Positions 45,988-56,156 of a stretch of DNA of 64,000 nucleotides are shown piece by piece. Source of the DNA: an uncultured Alphaproteobacteria bacterium (GTDB lineage: Bacteria > Pseudomonadota > Alphaproteobacteria > Rhizobiales > Ancalomicrobiaceae); assembly GCA_937892955.1 (NCBI GenBank), contig CALBKH010000096.1, forward strand, positions 1-64,000, read 5' to 3'. The position numbers and the translations under genes are program-made. The notes beneath the pieces were generated by a model. That model had not been told where the DNA came from. It saw only the letters and a program-made list of their open reading frames with translations, and ran no database searches. Within the stretch, counting starts at the first letter, position 1. The number at the start of each line of letters is the position of its first letter.

Positions 45988-47157
45988 ATGACCCCCATCG
46001 ACGTGGTGATGATCGGCCCCTTCCCGTCCGACGCGGCGCGGATCGAAGGCGGCGTTCAGGCCTCGCTCTTCGGCTTGGCGAGCGAGCTGGCGAAGCACGC
46101 CGGGATCGCGAGCCTGCGCATCATGGCGACGCCGGTGCGCCCGACCTCCGGCATCCGACGCGACCGCGTCACCGGCATCGACGTCACCTTCCTCGACACG
46201 CCGGCGCGCCTTCTCGTCTCCTCGGTGCTCCGTGTCCCGGTGATCCTCGAGGCGCTCTCCGGCCCGAAAGCTCCGCTGCTTCATCTCCACGGCACCGGGA
46301 TCGTCCAATCGGTGGTGTTGATCGCCGCCCGCCTCCACCGCATTCCGACCGTCTGGACCATGCACGGCATCACCGAGAAGGAGATGTGGGCGGCCCTGAA
46401 GCGCGAACCCGGGCTCAAGTCCGTCGCCCGTTTCCTGCTCTATGCCGGCTGCGAGCGCCTGCAACTTCGTCTGACGCGCCACCTCGTCGTCGACACGCCT
46501 TATGTCGGTCGCGAGATCCGCCGCCGGTCGCGGGCGAAGCCGCTCGCCATCCCGCAGGGGATCTTTCCCGAGGAGCTGACCGCCGCCCGCGTCGACGATC
46601 GGCCCGACCCGGTGGTGATCTCGCTCGGCGTCGTTCATCCGCGCAAGGGTCACCATCTCGCCCTCCGCGCCTTCGCCGATGTCGTCCGCACCGTGCCCGA
46701 AGCTCGCCTCCTCGTCGTCGGCTCGCTCGCCGACCCGGCCTATCACGACGAACTCGTGCGCACCGTCGCCGACCTCGGTCTCGTCGATCGGGTCGAGTTC
46801 CACATCGGCGTGTCGCGCGACGAGGTGCTCGCGGCGCTGCGCCGCGCCCGCGTCTTCGCTCTCCACTCCCAGGAGGAGAGCCAGGGCATCGCGCTGTGCG
46901 AGGCGATGGCGGTGGGACTACCGATCGTCGCCACCCGCGTCGGCGGTATCCCCGACGTGATCGGCGCCAGCGGCGCCGGCTATCTCGTCGAATACGGCGA
47001 CGTCGCCGCCATGGCCGGTCATCTGACGCGGCTGCTCACCGACGACGATCTCCACCACACCATGGCCACCGCCGCGCTCGGCCGCGCCGGCGACTTCGCT
47101 TGGGGGCCGGTCACCGACCGCATCCTCGAGGTCTACCGCGACGCCCGCGGGGACTGA
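45988..47157 (+). CDS. GT4-family glycosyltransferase
   Basis: A 389-aa retaining glycosyltransferase with the GT-B fold. N-terminal VVMIGPFPSDAARIEGGVQASLFGLASELAKHA is the acceptor-side Rossmann domain; the C-terminal donor-binding domain starts PDPVVISLGVVHPRKGHHLALRAFADV and carries the E-x7-E motif in EESQGIALCEAMAVGLPIVATRVGGIPDVI. Sugar and acceptor are unknown; no polysaccharide operon is adjacent. The start is uncertain: GAGGGG lies 12 bases before an in-frame GTG at 45970, which would add six residues, while the ATG at 45988 begins the family sequence. Confidence 0.85.
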   Translation: MTPIDVVMIGPFPSDAARIEGGVQASLFGLASELAKHAGIASLRIMATPVRPTSGIRRDRVTGIDVTFLDTPARLLVSSVLRVPVILEALSGPKAPLLHLHGTGIVQSVVLIAARLHRIPTVWTMHGITEKEMWAALKREPGLKSVARFLLYAGCERLQLRLTRHLVVDTPYVGREIRRRSRAKPLAIPQGIFPEELTAARVDDRPDPVVISLGVVHPRKGHHLALRAFADVVRTVPEARLLVVGSLADPAYHDELVRTVADLGLVDRVEFHIGVSRDEVLAALRRARVFALHSQEESQGIALCEAMAVGLPIVATRVGGIPDVIGASGAGYLVEYGDVAAMAGHLTRLLTDDDLHHTMATAALGRAGDFAWGPVTDRILEVYRDARGD

Positions 47158-47162
47158 GCCCC

Positions 47163-47175
47163 GCCGCGTCGCGGC
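47163..47175. terminator. Short palindrome between convergent genes
   Basis: GCCGCG-T-CGCGGC followed on the plus strand by CTTTCC, in the 29-base gap between the convergent glycosyltransferase and aminotransferase genes. The real loop would need at least three bases, leaving a five-bp stem, so this is weak. Confidence 0.3.
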
Positions 47176-47186
47176 CTTTCCTCATC

Positions 47187-48557
47187 TCACACCGCGATCC
47201 GCCGCGCCGCCTCGTCGAGGCTCGCCCGGAGGGCGTCGACGAGAGTGTCGATCTGGCGCTCGGTGATGATCATCGGCGGGCAGAGGGCGAGCGCATCGCC
47301 CATGGCGCGGCTGATGACGCCGTTCTCCTGGAGGATGCCGGCGACCATCGCCCCGAGCTTGCCGACCGGATCGAGCGCCTTCTTCGCCGCCTTGTCGGTG
47401 ACCACCTCGACCGCGGCGATGAGCCCGACGCTGCGCACCTCGCCGACCAGCGGATGATCGGCGAGCTGGCCGAGCCGCTTCTGCATGTGGGCGCCGACGG
47501 CGCGCACGTTGGCGACCAGATCTCGCTCCTCGATGATGGCGAGGTTCTCCAGCGCCACCGCCGCGGCGACCGGATGGCCGCCGGCGGTGAAACCGTGACC
47601 GAGGGTGCCGATGCGGTTGGATTCGTCGGCGATCGGCTCGAAGACCCGCTCGTTGATCATCAGCGCCGAGATCGGCAGGTAGGACGACGAGAGCTGCTTG
47701 GAGCACACCACCACGTCCGGCTTCATGCCGTAGGTGGTCGAGCCCCACATGTTTCCGGTACGCCCGAAGCCGCAGATCACCTCGTCGGCGACCAGCAGGA
47801 TGCCGTACTTGTCGAGCACCACCTGGATCTTCTCCCAATAGGTCGCCGGCGGCACCACGACGCCGCCCGCGCCCATCACCGGCTCGGCGAAGAAGGCGGC
47901 GATGGTCTCCGGCCCCTCGGCGAGGATCAGCGCCTCGAGATCGGCGGCGAGCCGAGTGGCGAAGGCCTCCTCGCTCTCGCCCGGCAATCCCTCGCGCCAG
48001 TGGTGCGGGCTCGAGGTGTGCAGCACCCCCTCGATCGGCAGATCGAAGGAGCGGTGGTTGTTCGGCAGCCCGGTGAGGCTCGCCGAGGCCAGCGTCACGC
48101 CGTGATAGCCGCGAATCCGCGAGATGAACTTCTTGCGCTGCGGCTCGCCCAGCGAATTGGAGCGGTAACGCAGGAGCTTCATCACCGTGTCGTTGGCTTC
48201 CGAGCCCGAGTTGGTGAAGAACACCTTCGACATCGGCACCGGTGCGATCGAGACCAGCTTCTCGGCGAGGTCGATCACCGGTCCGTGCGATTTGTGGCCG
48301 AACGTGTGGTAGAACGGCAGCCGCCGCATCTGCTCGGCCGCAGCTGTGACCAGCCGCTCCTCCGAGAAGCCGACGCCGACGCTCCACAGCCCGGCCATCG
48401 CCTCGATGTAGCGCTTGCCGTGGATGTCGACGACGTGGACACCGTCGCCGCGCTCGACCACCAACGGCCCGATCTCCTGATGTCGCCGGGCGTCGGTATA
48501 GGCATGGAGATGATGGGCGATGTCGCGGGCTTCCGGCGAATTCGGCGCATGAGTCAC
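47187..48557 (-). CDS. Class III omega-aminotransferase (PLP-dependent)
   Basis: The 456-aa enzyme transfers amino groups from an omega-amine to a keto acid such as pyruvate. Key segments: EAMAGLWSVGVGFSEERLV, FFTNSGSEANDTVMKLLRY (PLP phosphate), IRGYHGVTLASASLTG, ADEVICGFGRTGNMWGS (PLP Asp), and the Schiff-base Lys in VVCSKQLSSSYLPISA. Here KQLSSS replaces the more common KGLTSG. Overall it resembles putrescine/2-aminoethyl-type SpuC enzymes, but substrate cannot be fixed. It starts with GTG at 48557, supported by GGGAG seven bases upstream. No neighbour suggests a pathway. Confidence 0.88.
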   Translation of the reverse strand: MTHAPNSPEARDIAHHLHAYTDARRHQEIGPLVVERGDGVHVVDIHGKRYIEAMAGLWSVGVGFSEERLVTAAAEQMRRLPFYHTFGHKSHGPVIDLAEKLVSIAPVPMSKVFFTNSGSEANDTVMKLLRYRSNSLGEPQRKKFISRIRGYHGVTLASASLTGLPNNHRSFDLPIEGVLHTSSPHHWREGLPGESEEAFATRLAADLEALILAEGPETIAAFFAEPVMGAGGVVVPPATYWEKIQVVLDKYGILLVADEVICGFGRTGNMWGSTTYGMKPDVVVCSKQLSSSYLPISALMINERVFEPIADESNRIGTLGHGFTAGGHPVAAAVALENLAIIEERDLVANVRAVGAHMQKRLGQLADHPLVGEVRSVGLIAAVEVVTDKAAKKALDPVGKLGAMVAGILQENGVISRAMGDALALCPPMIITERQIDTLVDALRASLDEAARRIAV

Positions 48558-48945
48558 GGGTGGGCTCCCTCGGTGCGGTACGCGGTGCCCGACGTCGCTG
48601 CGACGACGGAACCGCGGAAGAGCCGCACTCTAGCCGAGACGGCGCGAAACGCACCCCCGGATCGCGAAGGTCCGCCCCTCGCTCGCCGCCCTGCTTCGCC
48701 GAAGAATGCACGGCGCCCGAGCGTCGTCGCCCCGCCTCGTCGAGATGCTCGGCTCGATGCCTTCCCATGCCAATATTCGCCTCGTCAGAAATGACGAAGT
48801 CCGGATCTCCCGGCAGGAACACTCGGCGGCGATGGTATTCGACGACGCGCGATCGTATGGAATTCCGCGGATTCTGCGGCTTTGGTTTATGATTTGTTGA
48901 CCTCTCGACCGCACGATTTTGGCTGAGATTCCGTGGAGACGTGAG
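48558..48945. other. Non-coding stretch between aminotransferase and chemoreceptor genes
   Basis: This 388-base divergent gap holds no convincing gene. Toward its right end it is A/T-richer and has TATGAT (48888-48893), a good -10 match for the plus-strand chemoreceptor gene, without a good -35 at 17 bases; GGAATTCC palindrome at 48859-48866. Confidence 0.4.
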
Positions 48946-50670
48946 ATGGCCTATTCACTACGAACCCTGGCGGCGGCCGGAGTGATCCTCCTGGTGCTGT
49001 TCAACGTCGCCACGATCGGGCTGATCTCCCGGGCGAAATCCGTGAGCCTGTCGAGCTCCGACAACGTCGCCCAACACTTCGATCTTCTGACCGGCGACGT
49101 GATCCCGCTCGGCACGAACATCAAATCGATTCAGATCGACGTGATCCAGGTCCAGCAGTTCCTCCAGGACGTCTCCGCCACCCGCGGCGAGAACGGGCTC
49201 GACGACGGCTTCAACAAGGCGGCCGAATTCGCGAAGAAGTTCGAGGAGGATGTCGAAGCGGCTCGCGCCATCGCCGTGAAGCTCGGCCGCATCGACATGC
49301 GCGACAAGCTCGACGCCACGACCGCCGCCTTCGCCGATTTCTATCGGGTCGGCAAGGAGATGGCCGAAGCCTACGTCGCCGGCGGCCCGTCCGCCGGCAA
49401 CAAGATGATGCCGGAATTCGACGAACGCAGCGACGCCATGAACGCGACCATGGAAGCACTGCTGGCGACCCGCGACGGCATCATCGAGGGCACCACCCTG
49501 CGCATCGCAGAAGAAGTCGAGGCGGTGAAGACGACCATCGCCGGAACGGCGACGATCACCTCCGCCGCTGCGGCCCTGGCCACGCTCGGCCTCGTCCTCG
49601 CCGCCCTCGCCTTCCTGCGCTTCGTCGTCCGTCCGATCGGCGCCCTCACCGGCGTGATGGAGCAACTGACCTCCGGCCGCCGCGGCATCGCCGTACCGCA
49701 TACCCGCAATCGCACCGAGATCGGCCGCATGGCGCGCGCCACCGACGTCTTCCGCGTCGCCATCGAGGAGCGCGAGACGCTCCAGGCCGAACGCGCTCAG
49801 GAAGAACAACGCATGGAGGCCGAACGCCGGAGCGAACGTCTCGCCCTCGCCGACAATTTCGCCGCCACCGTCGCCGGCGTCGTCGAGACCGTCGGCCACG
49901 TCGCCGAGACCATCGCCGCCGGCGCCCACCGGGTCGACACCATCGCCCACACCACCGCCGGCAGCGCCGGCGCCGCCGCCACCGCGGTCGCCGCCGCCTC
50001 CGGCAACGTCTCCACCGTCGCCACCGCGACAGAGGAACTGTCGAGCGCCATCGACGAGGTCGGCCGCCGGATGCATCAGGCCGGCACCGTCTCCGCCACC
50101 GCGGCGCAGCAGGCCGAGCGCACCAACGTCATCGTCCGCGAACTTTCGGACGCCACGCTGCGAATCGGCGAGATCGTCGACCTGATCAACGCCATCGCCT
50201 CGCAGACCAACCTGCTCGCCCTCAACGCCACCATCGAGGCGGCGCGCGCCGGCGAGGCCGGGCGCGGTTTCGCGGTGGTTGCCCAGGAGGTCAAGAACCT
50301 CGCCCAGCAGACCGCCAAGGCGACCGAGGAGATCGCCCAGCAGATCGGCACCGTCCAGAACGTCACCGGCAGCGCCGTCGACGCGATCCGCGACATCACC
50401 ACCACCGTCGACGAGATCTCGGCGATCTCCCGCTCGATCATCTCGGCGATCGACGAACAGGCCGCCGCCACCCGCGAGATCGCCCGCTCGATCGACGATG
50501 CCGCGACCGGTACCGATCGGGTCCATGCCAACATCACCGCGGTGGACCGCTCGACGCGCGAGACTTCGGACGCCGCCGGCTCGATGGTCTCGGCCTCGGA
50601 CGAACTCGGCGCCGTCGCGACGCGCCTGCGCTCGGAAGTCGCCGGCTTCGTCGCCCGCATCCGCGCCTGA
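48946..50670 (+). CDS. Methyl-accepting chemotaxis protein
   Basis: The 574-aa chemoreceptor has a first membrane helix (about 6-30), a periplasmic four-helix-type sensor region of about 155 residues, a second helix (about 193-218), HAMP (about 215-270, [20 protein letters not shown]) and a long cytoplasmic signalling domain. The conserved hairpin tip that contacts CheA/CheW is [45 protein letters not shown]. An Ala/Thr-rich section stands before it. The ligand is unknown. The ATG at 48946 has GGAG nine bases upstream. No che genes are adjacent, so it is an orphan receptor. Confidence 0.93.
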   Translation: MAYSLRTLAAAGVILLVLFNVATIGLISRAKSVSLSSSDNVAQHFDLLTGDVIPLGTNIKSIQIDVIQVQQFLQDVSATRGENGLDDGFNKAAEFAKKFEEDVEAARAIAVKLGRIDMRDKLDATTAAFADFYRVGKEMAEAYVAGGPSAGNKMMPEFDERSDAMNATMEALLATRDGIIEGTTLRIAEEVEAVKTTIAGTATITSAAAALATLGLVLAALAFLRFVVRPIGALTGVMEQLTSGRRGIAVPHTRNRTEIGRMARATDVFRVAIEERETLQAERAQEEQRMEAERRSERLALADNFAATVAGVVETVGHVAETIAAGAHRVDTIAHTTAGSAGAAATAVAAASGNVSTVATATEELSSAIDEVGRRMHQAGTVSATAAQQAERTNVIVRELSDATLRIGEIVDLINAIASQTNLLALNATIEAARAGEAGRGFAVVAQEVKNLAQQTAKATEEIAQQIGTVQNVTGSAVDAIRDITTTVDEISAISRSIISAIDEQAAATREIARSIDDAATGTDRVHANITAVDRSTRETSDAAGSMVSASDELGAVATRLRSEVAGFVARIRA

Positions 50671-50674
50671 ACGT

Positions 50675-50702
50675 CGCGGCCGGCGCTCTGCCGCCGGCCG
50701 CG
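50675..50702 (+). terminator. Perfect 11-bp hairpin after the chemoreceptor gene
   Basis: CGCGGCCGGCG-CTCTGC-CGCCGGCCGCG begins five bases past the stop codon. The stem is perfect and GC only; no T-tract follows. The remaining gap to 50967 has TTGACC (50804) as a possible -35 for opgG with TAAGGT 16 bases later. Confidence 0.5.
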
Positions 50703-50967
50703 ATCCGCGACACCACCGCCACGGCGGCGCACACGCGTCTTCGCCCCGCGTCCGGCCGCCCCGCGACCAACCTTCGCGCCCCCTCTGCGACGGCGAGAAG
50801 TCGTTGACCGGTCTCGCAAATGAGCTAAGGTCCGATCGCCTCCGGAGATCATCGGTCCCGGTCGGCGATGCGCTTCGTCCACCCGCTGCGCGTCGGCGAG
50901 GATCGATGCCGGTCGGAGGCGGCCCTTCGCCGTAATTCCGGCCATCTTTCGGCCGACGGACTCGCCC

Positions 50968-52506
50968 ATGGACCGCCGCGCATTCCTCTCCTCGTCGCTT
51001 TCCCTCGCCGCCGCCCTCGGCCTGGGAGCGAACGTCACACCCGCGCAGGCGCAGGCGCCGGCGCCGCCACCCCAGACCCCGGTGGGAACCCCCTTCGGTT
51101 TCGCCTGGCTCAAGGACGAGGCCCGCCGACTGGCCGCAGCCCCGCGCAAGGCGCCGAGCACGCCGGTTCCCGCCCGCTTCGCCGACATCGCTCACGATCA
51201 GTATCGCGACATTCGCTGGAAGCCCGATCTCCTGATCTGGCGCGACGAGAAGCGCGGCTTCCGTCTCGAGCCGCTTCCCGCCGGCTTCGTCTATCGCACC
51301 CCGGTCGAGATCCATCTCGTCGACGAGGGGCTGGCGTTGCCCATCCCCTTCGACCGCGATCGCTTCGACTGGGGCTCGAACGTCGCCCCGCCCGAGGACG
51401 GGGTCGTGCTGCCCTTCTCCGGCCTCAAGCTGCGCCGACCGCGTGATGCCGATCGCTGGCAGGAGTTCGCGGTCTTCCAGGGCGCGACCTACTTCAAGGC
51501 GATCGCTCGCGATCAGGTCTACGGCCTGACGGCGCGCGGGCTCGCCATCAACACCGCCGAACCCGACGGCGAGGAGTTCCCCTATTTCTCGCGCTTCTAC
51601 GTCGAGAAGCCGGAAGAGAACGCCCAGACGGTGCGGCTCTACGCCCTCCTCGACAGCAAGATGGTGACCGGCGCCTATCGCTTCACCATCCGCTCCGGCG
51701 ACGAGACCAACATCGACGTCGAACTGACGCTGTTTCCGCGCGAGGATCTCGGCCACGTCGGCCTCGGCGCCCTCAATTCGATGTTCTTCTACGGACCGAT
51801 CGGCCGCGGCCGCAGCGACGAGATCCGCCCGGCGGTGCATCTCTCCGACGGCCTCGCCGTCGTCACCGGTCTCGGCGAACGTCTGTGGCGGCCGCTCGCC
51901 AACCCGCGCACCCTGCAGATCTCCGCCTTCGGCGACGAGAACCCGCACGGCTTCGGCCTCGCCCAACGGGCGCGCAGCTTCGCCGAATATCAGGATCTCG
52001 AACGGCGCTGGGATCTCTGCCCCTCCGCCTGGGTCGAACCGGTCGGCGACTGGGGCAAGGGCTCGGTCGTCCTGGTCGAGATCCCGTCCGACAGCGAGAT
52101 CCACGAGAACATCACCGCCTATTGGCGGCCGAAGGCCAAGATCCCGGCCGGCCAGGAATTCTCCGCCGCCTATCGGCTGCGCTGGACCGGCGCCGGCCTC
52201 GCCCCGAACGATATCGGCCGGGTGGCCGAGAGCCGTGAAGGCCAGGGCGCGGAAGGCGCGTGGCGGCGCTATGCGATCGACTTCGTCGGCCCGATGCCGC
52301 CGGTCGGCGCCGTCAAGCTCGTCGCCACCACCTCCGCCGGCCGGATCGTCTCGCCGGTGCTGAGGCCCAATCCTGCGACCGGCGGCTATCGCGTCACCTT
52401 CGATCTCGACCCCAAGAATGCGCCGATGAGCGAACTCAGGGTACAGTTGACCGACGGCCAGAAGCCGATCAGCGAGACTTGGCTCTATCGCTGGGTCGCC
52501 GCGTGA
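50968..52506 (+). CDS. opgG: Periplasmic glucan biosynthesis protein (OpgG/OpgD family)
   Basis: The 512-aa exported protein participates in making osmoregulated periplasmic glucans together with the OpgH synthase. The N-terminus MDRRAFLSSSLSLAAALGLGA has a twin-arginine-like signal, as in OpgD; the cleavage is near AQA|QAP (about residue 28). Family segments: GFAWLKDEARRLAAAPR, YRDIRWKPDLLIWRDEKRGFRLEPLPAGFVY, YPYFSRFYVE-like EFPYFSRFYVEKP, LNSMFFYGP, DLCPSAWVEPVGDWGKGSVVLVEIP and DNIVAYWRP-like NITAYWRPK. Length fits OpgG (about 510). Its stop overlaps opgH by GTGA, so the two are coupled. Confidence 0.92.
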   Translation: MDRRAFLSSSLSLAAALGLGANVTPAQAQAPAPPPQTPVGTPFGFAWLKDEARRLAAAPRKAPSTPVPARFADIAHDQYRDIRWKPDLLIWRDEKRGFRLEPLPAGFVYRTPVEIHLVDEGLALPIPFDRDRFDWGSNVAPPEDGVVLPFSGLKLRRPRDADRWQEFAVFQGATYFKAIARDQVYGLTARGLAINTAEPDGEEFPYFSRFYVEKPEENAQTVRLYALLDSKMVTGAYRFTIRSGDETNIDVELTLFPREDLGHVGLGALNSMFFYGPIGRGRSDEIRPAVHLSDGLAVVTGLGERLWRPLANPRTLQISAFGDENPHGFGLAQRARSFAEYQDLERRWDLCPSAWVEPVGDWGKGSVVLVEIPSDSEIHENITAYWRPKAKIPAGQEFSAAYRLRWTGAGLAPNDIGRVAESREGQGAEGAWRRYAIDFVGPMPPVGAVKLVATTSAGRIVSPVLRPNPATGGYRVTFDLDPKNAPMSELRVQLTDGQKPISETWLYRWVAA

Positions 52507-54839
52507 CCGGCGCCGCGAACACCGATATCTCGGGAACCATCGTGACCACCGACGTCGACCTCGCCTCCCCCGATCTTCTCGGACCGGTTCCGCCGGAAAT
52601 GCCGCTCGACATGCCGGTGCAACGGCTCGATCGATGGGACGGCCCGCGACCGACCGTCGTCGACGGCAAGCCGACATGGTCGGTGCGCGCGATCCGGTTC
52701 TTCGTCTTCGGCCTCGCCTTCGCCATCTCCTTCTACGGCGTCCGCGAGATGGTGGGCGTCGTGTCGGCCGGCGGCATCGTCGGCCTCGAGTGGCCGCTGA
52801 TCGTCTTCTTCGGCATCACCTTCTCGTGGATCGCGCTGTCCGCCGCCTCCGGCATCGCCGGGTTCTTCGCCGGCTTCTTCGAGGGCCGCGCCATCCGCAC
52901 CATCGACCGGACGCTGCGCTCGAAGACGGCGCTCCTGATGCCCGTCTACAACGAGAGCCCGGCGCGCACCATCGGCGCCCTCGAGGCCATGGCCGAGAGC
53001 ATCGTCGCCCTCGGCGAGGGTGCGAATTTCGAGATCTTCGTCTGCTCCGACACCACCGACCAGACCTGTTGGGTGGAGGAGGAACTGGCGATCGACCGCC
53101 TGCGCCGCCGCCTCGGCGACCGCATGGCGGTGTGGTATCGCCGCCGCCACAAGAACATCGCCCGCAAGGCCGGCAACGTCGCCGACTTCGTCACCCGCTG
53201 GGGCGGTCGCTACGACCACATGCTGGTGCTCGACGCCGACAGCCTGATGAAGGGTGAGACCATCGTCACCCTCGCCCTGCTGATGGAGGAGGACCCGCGC
53301 GCCGGCATCATCCAGACGCTGCCGGTGATCGCCAACCGCAACACCCTCTTCGCCCGCCTGCAGCAGTTCGCCGGCAAGGTCTACGGCCCGGTGATCGCCC
53401 GCGGCCTCGCGGCATGGTCGGGCCGCGACGGCAACTACTGGGGCCACAACGCCATCATCCGGACGAAGGCCTTCGCCGAGGCCTGCGGTCTACCGGATCT
53501 GCCCGGCCGCAAGCCCTTCGGCGGCCACATCATGAGCCACGACTTCGTCGAGGCGGCGCTGATCCGCCGCTCCGGCTGGGGCGTCTACATGGTGCCGTGG
53601 CTCGGCGGCTCCTACGAGGAGAGCCCGCCGTCGCTTCTCGACGTCGCCATGCGCGACCGCCGGTGGGCCCAGGGCAACCTCCAGCACATGAAGGTGCTGC
53701 CGACCAAGGGCCTCGCCTGGCCGTCGCGCATCCACTTCGCCACCGGCATCATGAGCTACCTCGCCTCGCCGATCTGGCTGATGCTGCTGATGGTCGGCCT
53801 GGCGCTCGCCTTGCAGGCGAAATTCATCCGGCCGGAGTACTTCTCCAAGGAATTCTCGCTCTATCCGGCGTGGCCGCGCTTCGACTCGGAACGCGCGTTG
53901 CAGCTCTTCGTCGTCACCATGGGCGTGCTGCTGCTGCCCAAGCTCCTCGGCGTGATCGAGACGATCCTGCGTTCCGACCTGCGCAAGCGCTGCGGCGGCG
54001 GCTTCGCCATCGTCGTCGGCATGGTGCTGGAGACGCTGATCTCGGCCCTCGTCGCCCCTGTCATGATGCTCCTCCAGTCGCGCCACGTCGCCGAGATCCT
54101 GCTCGGCCGCGACAGTGGCTGGAAGACCCAGCGCCGCGACGATGGCGGCATCCCGCTCGCCGAGGTCATCCGCCATCATTGGCAGCACGCCACCATCGGC
54201 GTCTTCATGGCGCTCGCGGCCTACGTCATCTCGCCCGCCATCCTCGCCTGGATGGCGCCGACGCTGATCGGCCTCGTCCTCGCCGTGCCGATCTCCTGGA
54301 CCTCGGGCTCGCTCGCCGCCGGCCTCGGGCTGAAGAAGATCCGCCTGCTCCTCATCCCCGAGGAGACCGACCCGCCGGCGATCGTCGGCGCCGCCCACGA
54401 CGCCCAGCACCTCGCCGAAGCCGAACTGCCGGAGGTCGAAGACGGCCTCACCTCGGTGGTCGAGACCCCGCACGCCCGCGCCGTCCACGCCCGCATGCAC
54501 CTGCCGGTGCCGCTCCGCGCTCGCGGCAAGCCCGAACTCGATCCGGTGATGGCCGCCGCCAAGATCCACGAGGCGACCAATTTCGCCGAAGTGCTCGCCT
54601 GGCTCGGGCCGAAGGAGCGCATGGCGGTGCTGTGCGAGCCGCAGCTGATCGAGACCATCGACCGGTTGATCGTCAAACCCGAGCCGCCGCCGGATCTGGT
54701 GGCGATCGAGGAGATGCGGGTGCGCCCCTACCCGGCGGAAGTGCCGCCCGGCGCCCATGAGGCGGCGCATCCCGAAGAGGCCCTCGCCGACGGCGAACCG
54801 GCGAGCCCGACGCGAGCCGCCGCCGCGCCGCCCGCCTGA
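52503..54839 (+). CDS. opgH: Glucans biosynthesis glucosyltransferase H
   Basis: The 778-aa inner-membrane GT2 glucosyltransferase makes the beta-glucan backbone from UDP-glucose. Two N-terminal helices (about 58-80, 96-118) precede the catalytic domain with LLMPVYNESPART, the DxD-type LVLDADSLMKG, SHDFVEAALIRRSGWGV and the (Q/R)xxRW-type RDRRWAQGNLQHMK; then about six C-terminal membrane helices and a hydrophilic tail of about 150 residues. GTG start overlaps the opgG TGA. The arrangement opgG-opgH is the classical one. A soluble tail of this length also occurs in other OpgH proteins. Confidence 0.94.
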   Translation: MTGAANTDISGTIVTTDVDLASPDLLGPVPPEMPLDMPVQRLDRWDGPRPTVVDGKPTWSVRAIRFFVFGLAFAISFYGVREMVGVVSAGGIVGLEWPLIVFFGITFSWIALSAASGIAGFFAGFFEGRAIRTIDRTLRSKTALLMPVYNESPARTIGALEAMAESIVALGEGANFEIFVCSDTTDQTCWVEEELAIDRLRRRLGDRMAVWYRRRHKNIARKAGNVADFVTRWGGRYDHMLVLDADSLMKGETIVTLALLMEEDPRAGIIQTLPVIANRNTLFARLQQFAGKVYGPVIARGLAAWSGRDGNYWGHNAIIRTKAFAEACGLPDLPGRKPFGGHIMSHDFVEAALIRRSGWGVYMVPWLGGSYEESPPSLLDVAMRDRRWAQGNLQHMKVLPTKGLAWPSRIHFATGIMSYLASPIWLMLLMVGLALALQAKFIRPEYFSKEFSLYPAWPRFDSERALQLFVVTMGVLLLPKLLGVIETILRSDLRKRCGGGFAIVVGMVLETLISALVAPVMMLLQSRHVAEILLGRDSGWKTQRRDDGGIPLAEVIRHHWQHATIGVFMALAAYVISPAILAWMAPTLIGLVLAVPISWTSGSLAAGLGLKKIRLLLIPEETDPPAIVGAAHDAQHLAEAELPEVEDGLTSVVETPHARAVHARMHLPVPLRARGKPELDPVMAAAKIHEATNFAEVLAWLGPKERMAVLCEPQLIETIDRLIVKPEPPPDLVAIEEMRVRPYPAEVPPGAHEAAHPEEALADGEPASPTRAAAAPPA

Positions 54840-54845
54840 TGCGAC

Positions 54846-54878
54846 CGTCGGGATCGCCCACGACGCGCGATCCCGACG
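54846..54878. terminator. Bidirectional terminator hairpin between opgH and dprA
   Basis: CGTCGGGATCG-(11)-CGATCCCGACG, a perfect 11-bp stem filling most of the 43-base gap between two convergent genes. No T-tract on either side. Confidence 0.55.
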
Positions 54879-54882
54879 CGCG

Positions 54883-56043
54883 TCACATCACCAGCGCCAC
54901 GCGCCCACCCGATTGACGATCGAGCCGCCCGGCGAGCGTCAGTTCCATCAGGATCAGGTGCAGCTCGCCGGCCCGCACGCCGGTCGCCCGCAGGATCTCG
55001 TCGATCGTCACCGGCGTCGGTCCCAACGCTTCCAGCACCAGCCGCCGCGCGTCGTCGCCGACGTCGAGAGGCCGTTCGAGATCGTCGGACCCGGAGGTGG
55101 CGAGCACCGTCGGATCCGGTCGACGCCCGAGAATCGGTGTCAGGCCCTCGATCACGTGGGCGGCATTCGCCACCAGCGTCGCGCCGTTGCGGATCAGCTC
55201 GTTGGTCCCCTCGGCTCGCGGATCGAGCGGGCTGCCCGGCACCGCGAAGACCTCGCGCCCCTGCTCGGCGGCGAAGCGCGCCGTGTGCAGCGAACCCGAC
55301 CGTGCCGCCGCCTCGATCACCACGACGCCGAGAGCGATCCCCGAGATCAAACGGTTGCGGCGAGGGAAGTCGCGCGCCCGCGGTTCCCAACCGAACGGCA
55401 TCTCGGAGACGAGCGCCCCGCCGGTCTCGACGATACGGGCGGCCAGCCCCTCGTGCTCCGGCGGATAGAGCCGGTCGAGCCCGCCGGCGAAGACGGCGAT
55501 GGTGCCGGTGTCGAGGCTCGCCTCGTGCGCCGCCGCGTCGATGCCGCGAGCGAGACCGGACACGGTGACGAAGCCCGCCTCGCCGATGCCGCGCGCCATC
55601 AGCGCCGCCATCTTGCGCCCGGCGAGCGAAGCGTTGCGCGCCCCGACGATCGCCACCGCGTGGCGCCGGCACACCCCCGGCCCGCCCTTCACCGCGAGAA
55701 GCGGCGGCGGCCCTTCGATGGTGAGGAGGTGGGCCGGGTAGTCCGCCTCGCCCATGGCGACGAACCGGGCCCCCGCCGCCCGCGCCGCCGCCAACTCACG
55801 CTCGACCTCCGCTTCCGAGGCGATGCGGATGCGGCCGCGCGCGCCGCCGCGGCGCGCCAGTTCCGGCAGAGCCTCGAGCGCCGCCCGCGCCGAACCGAAG
55901 TGATTGATCAGTTCGCGGAAGGTGATCGGCCCGACGTTCTCCGACCGGATCAGCCGGAGCCACGCGGCGCGGCTCGCCTCCCCCATCTCGGGACCGGCGG
56001 CATCCGCCGCGTCGTCGGCGTCGTCGAAGGCATGTAGGCTCAC
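54883..56043 (-). CDS. dprA: DNA processing protein DprA
   Basis: The 386-aa protein binds incoming single-stranded DNA and loads RecA during natural transformation. The Rossmann-like core shows [126 protein letters not shown], followed by a C-terminal winged-helix ([30 protein letters not shown]). The GTG at 56043 was chosen because AGGAG lies eight bases upstream; the ATG at 56076 has no such site. Widespread also in species not known to be competent. Confidence 0.93.
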   Translation of the reverse strand: MSLHAFDDADDAADAAGPEMGEASRAAWLRLIRSENVGPITFRELINHFGSARAALEALPELARRGGARGRIRIASEAEVERELAAARAAGARFVAMGEADYPAHLLTIEGPPPLLAVKGGPGVCRRHAVAIVGARNASLAGRKMAALMARGIGEAGFVTVSGLARGIDAAAHEASLDTGTIAVFAGGLDRLYPPEHEGLAARIVETGGALVSEMPFGWEPRARDFPRRNRLISGIALGVVVIEAAARSGSLHTARFAAEQGREVFAVPGSPLDPRAEGTNELIRNGATLVANAAHVIEGLTPILGRRPDPTVLATSGSDDLERPLDVGDDARRLVLEALGPTPVTIDEILRATGVRAGELHLILMELTLAGRLDRQSGGRVALVM

Positions 56044-56156
56044 CGTTCGCTCTCCTGATCGGCCCGTGACGATCATGGTGAGCGGAGACCGGAGACACAA
56101 CCCCTAATATGCGGCCGAGCCACCGTCGGTGGTGCCGCGAGGTCCCGACGCCCCGG

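Noticed and set aside
48958..52677. Open frame of about 1,240 codons opposite the chemoreceptor and opgG
   Set aside because: Same cause: antisense of two well-identified genes, extending through the non-coding gap between them, without ribosome site or domain.
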